The notes beneath the pieces are model-generated. The model was not told the DNA's origin. It saw nothing but the letters and a program-made list of their open reading frames with translations, and ran no database searches. From the NCBI GenBank assembly GCA_002346675.1, contig DEAI01000014.1, positions 1 to 14,661 on the forward strand: a stretch of DNA of 14,661 nt, in the 5' to 3' direction. The position numbers were made by a program, and so were the translations under genes. Each line of letters opens with the position of its first letter. Position 1 is the stretch's first letter. Of this stretch, positions 8,072 to 14,661 are shown piece after piece. The stretch comes from Fidelibacterota bacterium UBA2986. GTDB lineage: Bacteria; Fidelibacterota; Marinisomatia; Marinisomatales; AB-629-J13.

Positions 8072-9475
8072 ATGAAAACATCTGATTTAAACAGTTTTAC
8101 TCACAATTTCTGGCAGGAAAACATCATTCCGCCATTAATGGATTACATAAAAATCCCCAATAAATCTCCTGCTTTTGATCCAAATTGGAAACAAAATGGT
8201 CATATGGATAAGGTTCTTCGCCTTGCCATGGATTGGGTTCATGCCCATTGTGAGGATGATTGGAAAATCCATTCTTTTCAAAGTGAAAACAGAACTCCAT
8301 TGATTATATTGGAAATTCCTGGGAATATTCCGGGAAACATTCTCATGTATGGTCATTTGGATAAACAACCAGAAATGACAGGCTGGAATGATGGATTAGG
8401 TCCATGGACACCGGTATTAAATGGAGAAAAATTATATGGTAGGGGAGGTGCAGATGATGGCTATGCTATTTTTGCTTCTGTTTGCAGCCTAAAAGCATTA
8501 AAAATGTTCAACATCCCACATCCAAAAATTACTGTGCTTATCGAATTTTGTGAAGAAAGCGGTTCTCCAGATTTACCTTTTTATGTTGATCAGCAAAAAC
8601 AATTGATTGGTTCTCCGGATTTAGTCATTTGTCTTGATTCAGGAGCTGGAAACTATAATCAGTTTTGGCTGACGACTTCTCTACGTGGTCTTATTGGTTG
8701 CACATTAAGAGTGGACATACTAACTGAGGGGATACACTCAGGTGGTGGAAGTGGCATTGTCCCTTCTTCCTTTCGAATTGTAAGGCAACTTTTGTCCAGA
8801 CTTGAAGATGAGAGAACCGGCACAATCATTCCAAATGATTTTACAATAGAAATTCCACAAGAAAGGAGAGTTCAGGCAGAAGAGACAATTTCAGTATTGG
8901 GTGATGATTTTGTAAGAGCGTTTCCATGGATAAAAAACAGTAACCCAGTTTTGGATGATCCTGTTGAATTATTGTTAAATAACACATGGAAATCCATGCT
9001 TAGTGTTACAGGCGCAGAAGGTCTTCCTCTCATAAAAGATTCTGGTAATGTGTTACGCCCTTTCACATCCTTAAAATTATCCCTTCGGCTTCCTCCTACA
9101 CTCGATGCAGTAATTGCACAATCAAATCTTGAGAAGATTTTAACAACCGATCCTCCCTATGGTTCGAAAGTGAGTTTGAATTTTGAAGAGCCAGCATCCG
9201 GGTGGAATGCACCTTCATTACAGCCTTGGCTTAAAAATGCTGTTCAAAACGCTTCACAAAAAATGTATGAAAAAAAAGCACTTTATATTGGTGAAGGTGG
9301 TACCATCCCATTTATGGGAATGCTGGGAGATGCGTTCCCGGAAGCCCAGTTTGTCATCACCGGAGTTTTAGGTCCTCATTCAAATGCTCACGGACCAAAC
9401 GAGTTCCTCCACATTCCTTACGCGGAAAAGCTTACAGCATCTATCGTTTCAATTATATCTGAGTTTCCAAAATAA
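8072..9475 (+). CDS. M20 family metallodipeptidase (carnosinase/CNDP-like)
   Basis: The product is 467 residues, the normal length for M20A/CNDP-type dipeptidases. Predicted dinuclear zinc-site residues are all visible: H95 and D97 in 'YGHLDKQP', bridging D128 in 'GRGGADDG', catalytic E161 and metal ligand E162 in 'EFCEESGS', D189 in 'CLDSGAG', and H440 in 'NAHGPNE'. H222 in 'EGIHSGGG' is the dimer-domain histidine that reaches the partner active site in this family. There is no signal peptide, so it is cytoplasmic and probably hydrolyses dipeptides or similar N-acyl amino acids; the exact substrate cannot be read from sequence. It is convergent with the glutamate dehydrogenase gene (10-base gap). 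No Shine-Dalgarno site is obvious. Confidence 0.92.
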   Translation: MKTSDLNSFTHNFWQENIIPPLMDYIKIPNKSPAFDPNWKQNGHMDKVLRLAMDWVHAHCEDDWKIHSFQSENRTPLIILEIPGNIPGNILMYGHLDKQPEMTGWNDGLGPWTPVLNGEKLYGRGGADDGYAIFASVCSLKALKMFNIPHPKITVLIEFCEESGSPDLPFYVDQQKQLIGSPDLVICLDSGAGNYNQFWLTTSLRGLIGCTLRVDILTEGIHSGGGSGIVPSSFRIVRQLLSRLEDERTGTIIPNDFTIEIPQERRVQAEETISVLGDDFVRAFPWIKNSNPVLDDPVELLLNNTWKSMLSVTGAEGLPLIKDSGNVLRPFTSLKLSLRLPPTLDAVIAQSNLEKILTTDPPYGSKVSLNFEEPASGWNAPSLQPWLKNAVQNASQKMYEKKALYIGEGGTIPFMGMLGDAFPEAQFVITGVLGPHSNAHGPNEFLHIPYAEKLTASIVSIISEFPK

Positions 9476-9485
9476 TTTTATAACA

Positions 9486-10727
9486 TTAGGTTCCTCTTAA
9501 AGAATAGGAACGTGAAACTCTGCTTATGGCTACCATAAAGGAGGCAATCCGCATAGGTATTTTTTTCTCCACTTTTACTTCATATACCTCATTAAATGCT
9601 TTAACCATCTTGGCTTCCAATTTAGAATCCACCTCCTCTAATTCCCACTTGAACTGCTGAAGATTTTGAACCCACTCAAAATAGGAAACAGTTACACCTC
9701 CTGCGTTTGTAAGAATATCAGGTATTATAGGGATATGTTTTTTCCAAAGAATTTCTGCTGCCTTGTAAGTCACCGGACCATTAGCTGCCTCAATCACAAC
9801 ACGACAATTTAAAGAATCTACATTGTCTTTATGTATTGCACTTCCTAGTGCAGCAGGAATCAGAAAATCACATTTTAACGCAAGTAATTTTTCATTATTT
9901 ATTTTCTTCCCTTGTCCACAGCCATCAATAGTTCGATTTTTACGGTTATATTCGAAAAGACTTGGAATATCGAGACCATCCGGGTTATAAATACCTCCAC
10001 TTACATCACTTACTGCAATAATTTTACATCCATACTCATCAAGAAATTTTGCTGTAAATGATCCAACGTTTCCAAACCCCTGAATCACAATTTCAGAGCT
10101 TTCTAAATCTATATTCCATTTTTTTGCACTTTCCCGAACTGTTATGGCAGTTCCTTTTCCTGTTGCATGCTCTCTACCTTCAGATCCTCCCAGTTCAATC
10201 GGTTTCCCAGTTACAATTGCAGGAGTATAGCCGTGGGCTTGACTATATTCATCCATGAACCATCCCATAACTTGCGCATTTGTGTTGACATCCGGAGCTG
10301 GAATATCAATATTGGGACCTATTATAGGATCAATTGCCCTGAAAAATTTTCTTGAAATCCGTTCCAGCTCATGAATAGTATATTCTTTTGGATTAACTGC
10401 GATACCTCCTTTCCCTCCTCCATAGGGGATATCCAAAAGGGCTGTCTTCCACGTCATTAATGTCGCTAAAGATCTCACTTCTGCCAGATCTACATGATGG
10501 TGGTAACGTATCCCTCCTTTGAACGGACCCCGGGTGTTATTATGTTGCACTCGAAATCCTAATAAGCTTGCCACTTCTCCGTTGTCTCTTTTGAATGCTA
10601 CTTCCACGGTAAGCTCTCTGTCAGGCATTTCCAGGGCATTTGCAATATTTCGTTTTAATCCAAGGTGTTCAATTGCTTTTTGATATGCTATTGTCGTTGG
10701 ATTGACACTTGATGTTTTATTTGTCAT
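9486..10727 (-). CDS. gdhA: Glutamate dehydrogenase (Glu/Leu/Phe/Val dehydrogenase family)
   Basis: The product is 413 residues, typical of hexameric bacterial and archaeal GDH of about 410-420. It interconverts glutamate with 2-oxoglutarate and ammonium in the cytoplasm. Active-site lysines K70 ('GPFKGGIRYH'), K94 and catalytic K106 ('PYGGGKGGI') have the family spacing of 24 and 12 residues, and D146 in 'PAPDVNT' is the proton-transfer aspartate. The nucleotide-binding turn is 'GFGNVGS' (217-223), with D241 ending the second strand, which leans towards NAD. The start ATG at 10727 has AGGA about 8 bases upstream. It is the last gene of the minus-strand run, 87 bases after the transporter stop, a gap long enough for its own promoter. 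The substrate could be leucine or another amino acid, but the motifs favour glutamate. Confidence 0.93.
   Translation of the reverse strand: MTNKTSSVNPTTIAYQKAIEHLGLKRNIANALEMPDRELTVEVAFKRDNGEVASLLGFRVQHNNTRGPFKGGIRYHHHVDLAEVRSLATLMTWKTALLDIPYGGGKGGIAVNPKEYTIHELERISRKFFRAIDPIIGPNIDIPAPDVNTNAQVMGWFMDEYSQAHGYTPAIVTGKPIELGGSEGREHATGKGTAITVRESAKKWNIDLESSEIVIQGFGNVGSFTAKFLDEYGCKIIAVSDVSGGIYNPDGLDIPSLFEYNRKNRTIDGCGQGKKINNEKLLALKCDFLIPAALGSAIHKDNVDSLNCRVVIEAANGPVTYKAAEILWKKHIPIIPDILTNAGGVTVSYFEWVQNLQQFKWELEEVDSKLEAKMVKAFNEVYEVKVEKKIPMRIASFMVAISRVSRSYSLRGT
9490..9511. terminator. GTTCCT/AGGAAC inverted repeat at a convergent junction
   Basis: A 6-bp perfect stem (9490-9495 and 9506-9511) with a 10-base loop overlaps the 3' end of the glutamate dehydrogenase frame, shortly after the M20 stop. 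On the minus strand the downstream bases are AT-rich but lack a clean T-run, so an intrinsic terminator is only possible. Confidence 0.22.
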
Positions 10728-10814
10728 ATTTCGTTTCCTATATATTTTGAAAATTTATAAAAGGCCTCAAGTTTAGAATTCTCTTAATTGCTTGATTAAT
10801 AATAGTAAGTACAA

Positions 10815-12203
10815 TTAATAAATTGTCCATATTTTGGACATTATGAAAAGAACAATAATTGACATTATAAACATTTTCCATCCTGCTTTCATATAGTCAG
10901 ATTGTTTTACCAATCCACTGCTATAGATAATCATGCAGGTTGGCGATGCAACTACTGTTAAATAGGCAAATGCAGATGCAATGGCAGTGGAAAACCCCAT
11001 AATAATTGGATCACCTCCCATATTTAAAACAATCGGACCTATGACCGCAATGGTTGCGGAGTTACTGAGAAGGTTAGTCAGTGTTCCTGTTAATAGTACA
11101 GATATCACCCATCGTAATACAGAAATATCTTCACTGATTATTTTTAATGCATCCATAACAGAATTTGCGAGCCACAGAGCAGCTCCGGTTTCTTTCATTT
11201 GAATACCAATTGAAACTGCAGCTCCAAAAAGAAGAATAACTCCCCAGTTTGTATTTCGGTTCAAATCTGACCAGCGTATCAATCCAAGAACTAGATATAG
11301 GAATACACCCATAAGAGCAATTATTCCAAGACCAATTTTATGGCTGAGAAAAACCCATCCTAAAAATACAAGGAAAAAAACAATTATTGTAATCATATCC
11401 TGACCAGTCATAGCCCCTTTTTTAGCTACTTGGATTTTCAGTTTTCGGACAGCGGAATCTAAAACTTTTTGTTCGGGCCTAAAGGTGAACCATAAGATGA
11501 TTACTGCTAAGGGTATTTCTAACAAAAGCATTGGATACGAATACCTCATCCAACCAAGATAAGTGATATTTGCTAAACCAAATTCCTGCCAGTATTCCAT
11601 CATTATTACATTCCGTCCACCTCCTGAAGGGGTCCCGATTGAACCCATAGCACTTCCGTAGGCGATAGAAAACAAGATCAATGGAGCTAAATTTTTAGTT
11701 ATAGCTCTGTCTTTACTTGTGTTATAAATAAGAGTCAATCCTACAGGCATCATCATTGCAGTAACGGTATGTTCCCCGATAAAAGATGACAAAAAAGCAG
11801 AAATGCTTACAAACCCAAGCACAATACACCAGGTTTTATTCCCCGTTAATCTAATGATACCTAATGCAAGGCGGGAATCCAATCCCTGACTCACTATAGA
11901 AACTGCCAGCATCAAGGACCCCATTATAAAAAAAACTGCATCACTCATAAAGGACTTTGCTACATCATTTGGTTCATCTATTCCTAGCAATACCTGCAAA
12001 AACAGCATCATGAGTGCAACCCCGGGAAGCGGAATAGGTTCAAAAATGATGAGGATAATTGCCATAATTACAATAATCAAAGTTCTATATCCTTCTATCG
12101 AAAGTCCTTCAGGAGATTCCAAGAAGTAAAGAATTGAACCAATCAAAATAGATAGTAAAAACCACCGTTTCTGAGTAATCCAAAAAATAATGTTTCTTAA
12201 CAA
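10815..12203 (-). CDS. DASS/SLC13 family anion (probable dicarboxylate) transporter
   Basis: The product is 462 residues, very hydrophobic, with about eleven membrane segments and hairpin-like re-entrant loops, the size of DASS carriers. Signatures include 'SFIGEHTVTAMMMP' (140-153), where family members usually have 'SNTATxAMMLP'; 'GSIGTPSGGGRN' (187-198); 'LSNSATIAVIGPI' (379-391), the second substrate motif; and 'AFAYLTVVASPTCMI' to 'SGLVKQSDYMKAG' (411-441), the family signature near the C-terminus. Family members move C4-C6 di- or tricarboxylates or sulfate, often with Na+. The first SNT triplet is replaced by G143-E144-H145, so the ligand may differ. The frame opens right after the upstream gene's stop, and the best start is TTG 12203 because the next ATG is at residue 47, inside a helix. 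Glutamate dehydrogenase downstream hints at 2-oxoglutarate or glutamate. Confidence 0.85.
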   Translation of the reverse strand: MLRNIIFWITQKRWFLLSILIGSILYFLESPEGLSIEGYRTLIIVIMAIILIIFEPIPLPGVALMMLFLQVLLGIDEPNDVAKSFMSDAVFFIMGSLMLAVSIVSQGLDSRLALGIIRLTGNKTWCIVLGFVSISAFLSSFIGEHTVTAMMMPVGLTLIYNTSKDRAITKNLAPLILFSIAYGSAMGSIGTPSGGGRNVIMMEYWQEFGLANITYLGWMRYSYPMLLLEIPLAVIILWFTFRPEQKVLDSAVRKLKIQVAKKGAMTGQDMITIIVFFLVFLGWVFLSHKIGLGIIALMGVFLYLVLGLIRWSDLNRNTNWGVILLFGAAVSIGIQMKETGAALWLANSVMDALKIISEDISVLRWVISVLLTGTLTNLLSNSATIAVIGPIVLNMGGDPIIMGFSTAIASAFAYLTVVASPTCMIIYSSGLVKQSDYMKAGWKMFIMSIIVLFIMSKIWTIY

Positions 12204-12218
12204 ACTAGGATTACGATT

Positions 12219-13103
12219 TTATTTTACTATGAGGATAGGACAGGGGCAGGTTTTCACAATTTTCAGAGGCTTGCTCCCTCTGAAATATTTAATCAACGGA
12301 TTTTTTGTGGAAGTACCCATTACAATGATATGGTCATTGCCTGCAGTTTTTTTTATTATATCAATAGGATCCCCTTTTAAAAGGTGAGTTTTATATGGAA
12401 CCTTCATCCTCTTTAATAATCTTTCTGCTTTATTTACTGCACGATGATATCCTGATTTGAATGTACCGGTTCTAGATACTGTGACTAAGTCCACATTCAC
12501 ATCAAATGCCTGAGAGACTCGAACTCCGTATTTTACTGCTTTGGAAGTATTATGAGAATCATTAACTGCCACCAGTAGTTTATAAGGCTTGGTGTGATCA
12601 TATTGATTTACAACAAATATTGAACTATCCAAATATTGAATTAAATCATGAGCCATACGTCTTTTTTGGCTCCCACCAATAATAGTAACATCAAACTGAC
12701 CACTAGAGACTTCATCCCTTAGCTCTGAAATGATATCGCCATTTCTCAAAATTAGGCTAACATCGGAGCCCGTTGTCCCCTGTAAATATACCTCTGATCG
12801 ATTTTTTCCTCTTTCAATGAGAGTGTTCTTAGGAAAGCCTTTCTCGACAACTGCGGGGGAAATATATTGATTCTCAGCCAGAAAACCAAACGCCCACTCC
12901 AACACCTCCACTCCCGGACTATCAAAATCCCATTCTTCTAATCGTTCTTGGGTAAATTTTACCTGAGACACAGAGTGCTCACTTATTTTGGGACCCACCT
13001 TGATAACTGTAACAGATGCGTTAAATGCAGAGGCAACTTCCATTCCCACTCGCAGTGTGGGTCCAGAATAATCTTCGCTTCCTACAGCAATCAGGAATTT
13101 CAT
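12219..13103 (-). CDS. Tandem universal stress protein (two UspA domains)
   Basis: The product is 294 residues, the usual length for two fused UspA folds. Domain 1 (about 1-168) starts 'MKFLIAVGSED' and ends 'DSSIFVVNQ'. Domain 2 (about 172-294) starts 'PYKLLVAVNDS' and ends 'TCPCPILIVK', the classic USP finish. ATP-binding versions carry G-x2-G-x9-G-S/T: domain 2 keeps G263 and G276-S277 but lacks the middle glycine, and domain 1 has 'GGSQKRRM' at 143-150 without the closing G-S. ATP binding is therefore doubtful. The role is probably regulatory, acting on or signalling to the neighbouring transporter; USP domains are often linked or fused to transporters. The stop is 15 bases before the transporter start. 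ATG 13103 has no Shine-Dalgarno site. Confidence 0.85.
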   Translation of the reverse strand: MKFLIAVGSEDYSGPTLRVGMEVASAFNASVTVIKVGPKISEHSVSQVKFTQERLEEWDFDSPGVEVLEWAFGFLAENQYISPAVVEKGFPKNTLIERGKNRSEVYLQGTTGSDVSLILRNGDIISELRDEVSSGQFDVTIIGGSQKRRMAHDLIQYLDSSIFVVNQYDHTKPYKLLVAVNDSHNTSKAVKYGVRVSQAFDVNVDLVTVSRTGTFKSGYHRAVNKAERLLKRMKVPYKTHLLKGDPIDIIKKTAGNDHIIVMGTSTKNPLIKYFRGSKPLKIVKTCPCPILIVK

Positions 13104-13196
13104 TTTAAAAATAATTTAAAAATTAAGCTATATACCCTTCTTCTTTGATGCTTATTTAAACTATGTAAAAAATGGAACAAATATTGGAATCCCAAG

Positions 13197-13523
13197 TCAA
13201 GATATTTTCATCATGTACCGTTCTTCAAATACATCAATAGGTAGCATTCTGATAGCATCCCAAGTCAATTTTGTACACACTCTGGCACAGACCTGACATC
13301 CAATACATTCATCAAAGCGTACCTGAACCGGGGGAATGGGCATATTATATTTTTCTTTCGGTACGGGTTCAATACAGTCCACAGGACAAAAGGGAACACA
13401 AGCAGAACATCCAGTACAGTTATCTTCATCCACCACCGCCATCAGTTTTGGTCGTTTCTTTTTTATATTAGGTTTTTCCGGTAACTCAGGAATCCCCTTT
13501 AAATAATCATATTTTTTTGTCAT
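13197..13523 (-). CDS. 2x[4Fe-4S] ferredoxin-like protein
   Basis: The product is 108 residues. Two complete CxxCxxCxxxC clusters are visible: C36, C39, C42 and C46 ('CTGCSACVPFC'), and C73, C76, C79 and C83 ('CIGCQVCARVC'). The first site is followed by P47, as in bacterial ferredoxins, and an extra C50 lies nearby. A 30-residue Lys/Pro-rich N-terminal extension and a C-terminal tail (84-108) flank the double-cluster core and may dock a partner. It is a soluble electron carrier or a small subunit of a redox complex; the partner is not evident in the window. It follows the 52-residue membrane protein by 17 bases and precedes the stress protein by 93 bases. An AAAGGA lies about 10 bases before the ATG. 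Confidence 0.88.
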   Translation of the reverse strand: MTKKYDYLKGIPELPEKPNIKKKRPKLMAVVDEDNCTGCSACVPFCPVDCIEPVPKEKYNMPIPPVQVRFDECIGCQVCARVCTKLTWDAIRMLPIDVFEERYMMKIS

Positions 13524-13540
13524 TTCTCAAAAATATTCCT

Positions 13541-13699
13541 TTATTTTAATATATACTTTTCAATTACCCAGCCCATTGCAAAAACTATCCCTCCCACCAA
13601 GAGCCACTTTGGATTCATTAATTTAGGAAAATTATTTATCATCCCGCTACCAATAACACATAGGCCCGTTAACTCTAAACATTTTGAAAGATAGTACAT
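13541..13699 (-). CDS. 52-residue small membrane protein, hypothetical
   Basis: From ATG 13699 to TAA 13541 the frame gives 52 residues with two hydrophobic segments: about 8-22 ('LELTGLCVIGSGM') and about 32-48 ('WLLVGGIVFAMGWVI'), the second followed by a charged 'EKYILK' end. A short polar turn 'NNFPKLMNPK' lies between them, consistent with a two-helix hairpin. I do not recognise a named family, though small hairpins of this layout are common in related bacteria. It sits 29 bases after the four-helix membrane protein and 17 bases before the ferredoxin, filling an otherwise unexplained 200-base gap in the operon. There is no Shine-Dalgarno site right before this ATG; a strong GGAGG lies further up at 13734-13738. 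Confidence 0.65.
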   Translation of the reverse strand: MYYLSKCLELTGLCVIGSGMINNFPKLMNPKWLLVGGIVFAMGWVIEKYILK

Positions 13700-13728
13700 C
13701 AGTAAATTTACTTAAAATAATCATTTCA

Positions 13729-14190
13729 TTATTCCTCCGAAATTATGGATTCATCTGTTGAGTTCAAACAGTATCCAAAAGATTGATGTTGAAGCTTTAA
13801 TACATAAAAATAATGTACAAATCCCAATAAAAATATCATCCCATGTAAGAAAGGAGGAAGAAGATTTGTATCCACCGCACCACCCAATAAAAACACAACA
13901 GTAATCCATAGAAGTGACAACATCCCTTGTCTATATACTAAACTCCGAATATCAGATAAAACTTTAGATGTATCTTTATTCACAATAGGAGTTACAGATT
14001 TAACTAATGCTGATATAAAAGTTATTGTAAATGTTTCAGTGAAAGCAAAAATCAAAGTAGTCATTAATCCTAGTGATGGATGAGATAATTGAAATATTTG
14101 AATTTGTGTCAATCCTTGAAACCCGGTCAGCATTAGCAGAAGGGTAGTTATACCCATCATTAAATATGAAATAATGATTAATAAATACAC
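13729..14190 (-). CDS. Four-helix integral membrane protein, hypothetical
   Basis: The product is 153 residues with hydrophobic segments at about 1-24, 40-66, 89-106 and 111-131, and a polar acidic tail ('NSTDESIISEE'). Basic residues cluster between helices 2 and 3 (K64, K72, K76, R82, R87). Histidines H37, H116 and H126 are near membrane segments, the last two ten residues apart on one predicted helix. I do not recognise the family. The start is GTG 14190, with AAGG just upstream; the next candidates are the ATG pair at residues 11-12, which would shorten the first helix. It is the first gene of the minus-strand run that includes the ferredoxin, and it is divergent from the exported protein gene at 14356. 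Confidence 0.7.
   Translation of the reverse strand: MYLLIIISYLMMGITTLLLMLTGFQGLTQIQIFQLSHPSLGLMTTLIFAFTETFTITFISALVKSVTPIVNKDTSKVLSDIRSLVYRQGMLSLLWITVVFLLGGAVDTNLLPPFLHGMIFLLGFVHYFYVLKLQHQSFGYCLNSTDESIISEE
13734..13738 (-). promoter_or_regulatory. Strong GGAGG site inside the end of the four-helix gene
   Basis: On the minus strand the sequence reads TCGGAGGAATAATGAAATGA. GGAGG is placed for an ATG that overlaps the preceding stop (TAATG) but reads only Met-Lys before TGA. It is one of the best Shine-Dalgarno matches in the window. It may load ribosomes that restart at the ATG of the 52-residue gene 30 bases on, or it may be coincidental coding sequence. Confidence 0.35.
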
Positions 14191-14282
14191 CTTAAAAATT
14201 AAGATTAAAATCTAGTTAAATTCTTCAATCTGATTATTTTTTTGAGAAATAATGAAACAAATTATTTTTGAGTAAGTACCAT

Positions 14283-14312
14283 TTGGAATAGAGCAAAATT
14301 ATAGAGTAATTT
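14283..14312 (+). promoter_or_regulatory. Weak sigma-70-like promoter candidate for the exported cupredoxin-like gene
   Basis: TTGGAA at 14283-14288 and TAATTT at 14307-14312, separated by 18 bases, lie about 45 bases before the ATG at 14356. The match is partial and the background is AT-rich, so this is only a candidate. Confidence 0.25.
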
Positions 14313-14355
14313 TAATCTATGGTCAAATATTATTATAATAATTAAAGGAAATAAG

Positions 14356-14661
14356 ATGTACTTTTTTTCAAAGAACAAACAGCTATTTTTTACAATGCTT
14401 TTTATGGTCTCGCTTACTTTGGGAGGGACATTAAAAGGAACCGTTACCTATTCAGGTAAACCCCCAAAGAAAAAATCTCTGAAAATGGACGCAGATCCTG
14501 TCTGTAGTTCGGCTCATCGGGATAAAGTATATGCAGAAAGTTTTCTTTTAAATGACAAAGGTCAATTAGAAAATGTTTTCGTCTATTTCAAAAATATTTC
14601 ATATAAAGGCGAAACTCCAAAAGAGAAAGTTATTCTAGATCAAAAAGGGTGTGTATACAGT
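14356..14661 (+). CDS. Exported cupredoxin-like 'methylamine utilization'-type protein, partial
   Basis: The start ATG 14356 follows AAAGGA at good spacing. The visible 102 residues begin with a hydrophobic export signal (about 1-24). A beta-rich domain opens with 'LKGTVTYSGKPPKKK' (26-40) and 'MDADPVCSSAH' (44-54), and continues through 'ENVFVYFKNIS' (72-82) to 'DQKGCVYS' (95-102). The pattern 'GxVxYxGxPPxxKxxxM..DPVC', followed later by 'DQKGCxYxPH', matches a group of periplasmic proteins annotated as methylamine utilization or plastocyanin-like. C50, H54 and C99 are candidate metal, haem or disulfide residues. The frame is cut by the right edge before the expected cupredoxin metal-site region. 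It is divergent from the membrane protein gene at 14190. Confidence 0.72.
   Translation, partial: MYFFSKNKQLFFTMLFMVSLTLGGTLKGTVTYSGKPPKKKSLKMDADPVCSSAHRDKVYAESFLLNDKGQLENVFVYFKNISYKGETPKEKVILDQKGCVYS

Noticed and set aside
10058..10355. Plus-strand frames opposite glutamate dehydrogenase
   Set aside because: They are antisense to a well-supported enzyme and have low-complexity composition typical of reverse-strand shadows.
13189..13268. 12-base direct repeat ATCCCAAGTCAA at 13189-13200 and 13257-13268 around the ferredoxin stop codon
   Set aside because: Several chance 12-mer pairs are expected in a 14.6-kb window. The second copy is inside coding sequence, and there is no flanking structure of an attachment site or mobile element.
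14329..14342. 14-base palindrome ATTATTATAATAAT upstream of the right-edge gene
   Set aside because: It is made only of A and T in an AT-rich spacer, so it is likely chance, with no matching second site.

Overview
The window is AT-rich bacterial DNA (roughly one third G+C by eye) with tightly packed genes and mostly weak Shine-Dalgarno sites. The best lineage clue is the very large protein on the minus strand at the left edge. It combines a gingipain-type (C25) peptidase domain, duplicated beta-rich extracellular domains and 'GWN..' repeats. It ends in a 'YQNFPNPFNP' tail, the form of type IX secretion sorting domain common in the Fibrobacterota-Chlorobiota-Bacteroidota group. The domain mix and low GC fit a marine Candidatus Marinimicrobia (SAR406)-like organism best, but this is an inference from style and not a marker-gene assignment.

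Left block (1-5263, minus): one open frame of at least 1754 codons for a secreted C25-family protein, cut by the left edge inside its C-terminal sorting domain. Its catalytic cysteine region is recognisable, but the usual catalytic histidine position carries tyrosine.

Middle block (5487-9475, mostly plus): a YaaA family gene (peroxide stress), a convergent small membrane-protein ORF, a decayed small membrane-protein gene with two in-frame stops, a DUF2279/YfiM-like exported protein, a SAM-dependent methyltransferase resembling the phthiotriol methyltransferase group, and an M20 metallodipeptidase. These look like separate transcription units or short pairs.

Right block (9486-14190, minus): a co-directional run read from right to left. 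It encodes a four-helix membrane protein, a 52-residue membrane protein, a 2x[4Fe-4S] ferredoxin, a tandem universal stress protein, a DASS/SLC13-type anion transporter with an altered first substrate motif, and an NAD(P)-type glutamate dehydrogenase. Gaps are 29, 17, 93, 15 and 87 bases, so an operon is plausible. The transporter and dehydrogenase together suggest uptake or exchange of a dicarboxylate such as 2-oxoglutarate coupled to glutamate interconversion. The ferredoxin and stress protein may link it to redox or energy state. This functional link is inference.

Right edge (14356-14661, plus): the start of a divergently transcribed exported protein of the cupredoxin-like 'methylamine utilization' type, truncated by the window.

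No tRNA, rRNA, CRISPR array, insertion sequence or prophage signature was seen. There is no gene-free stretch over 300 bases.
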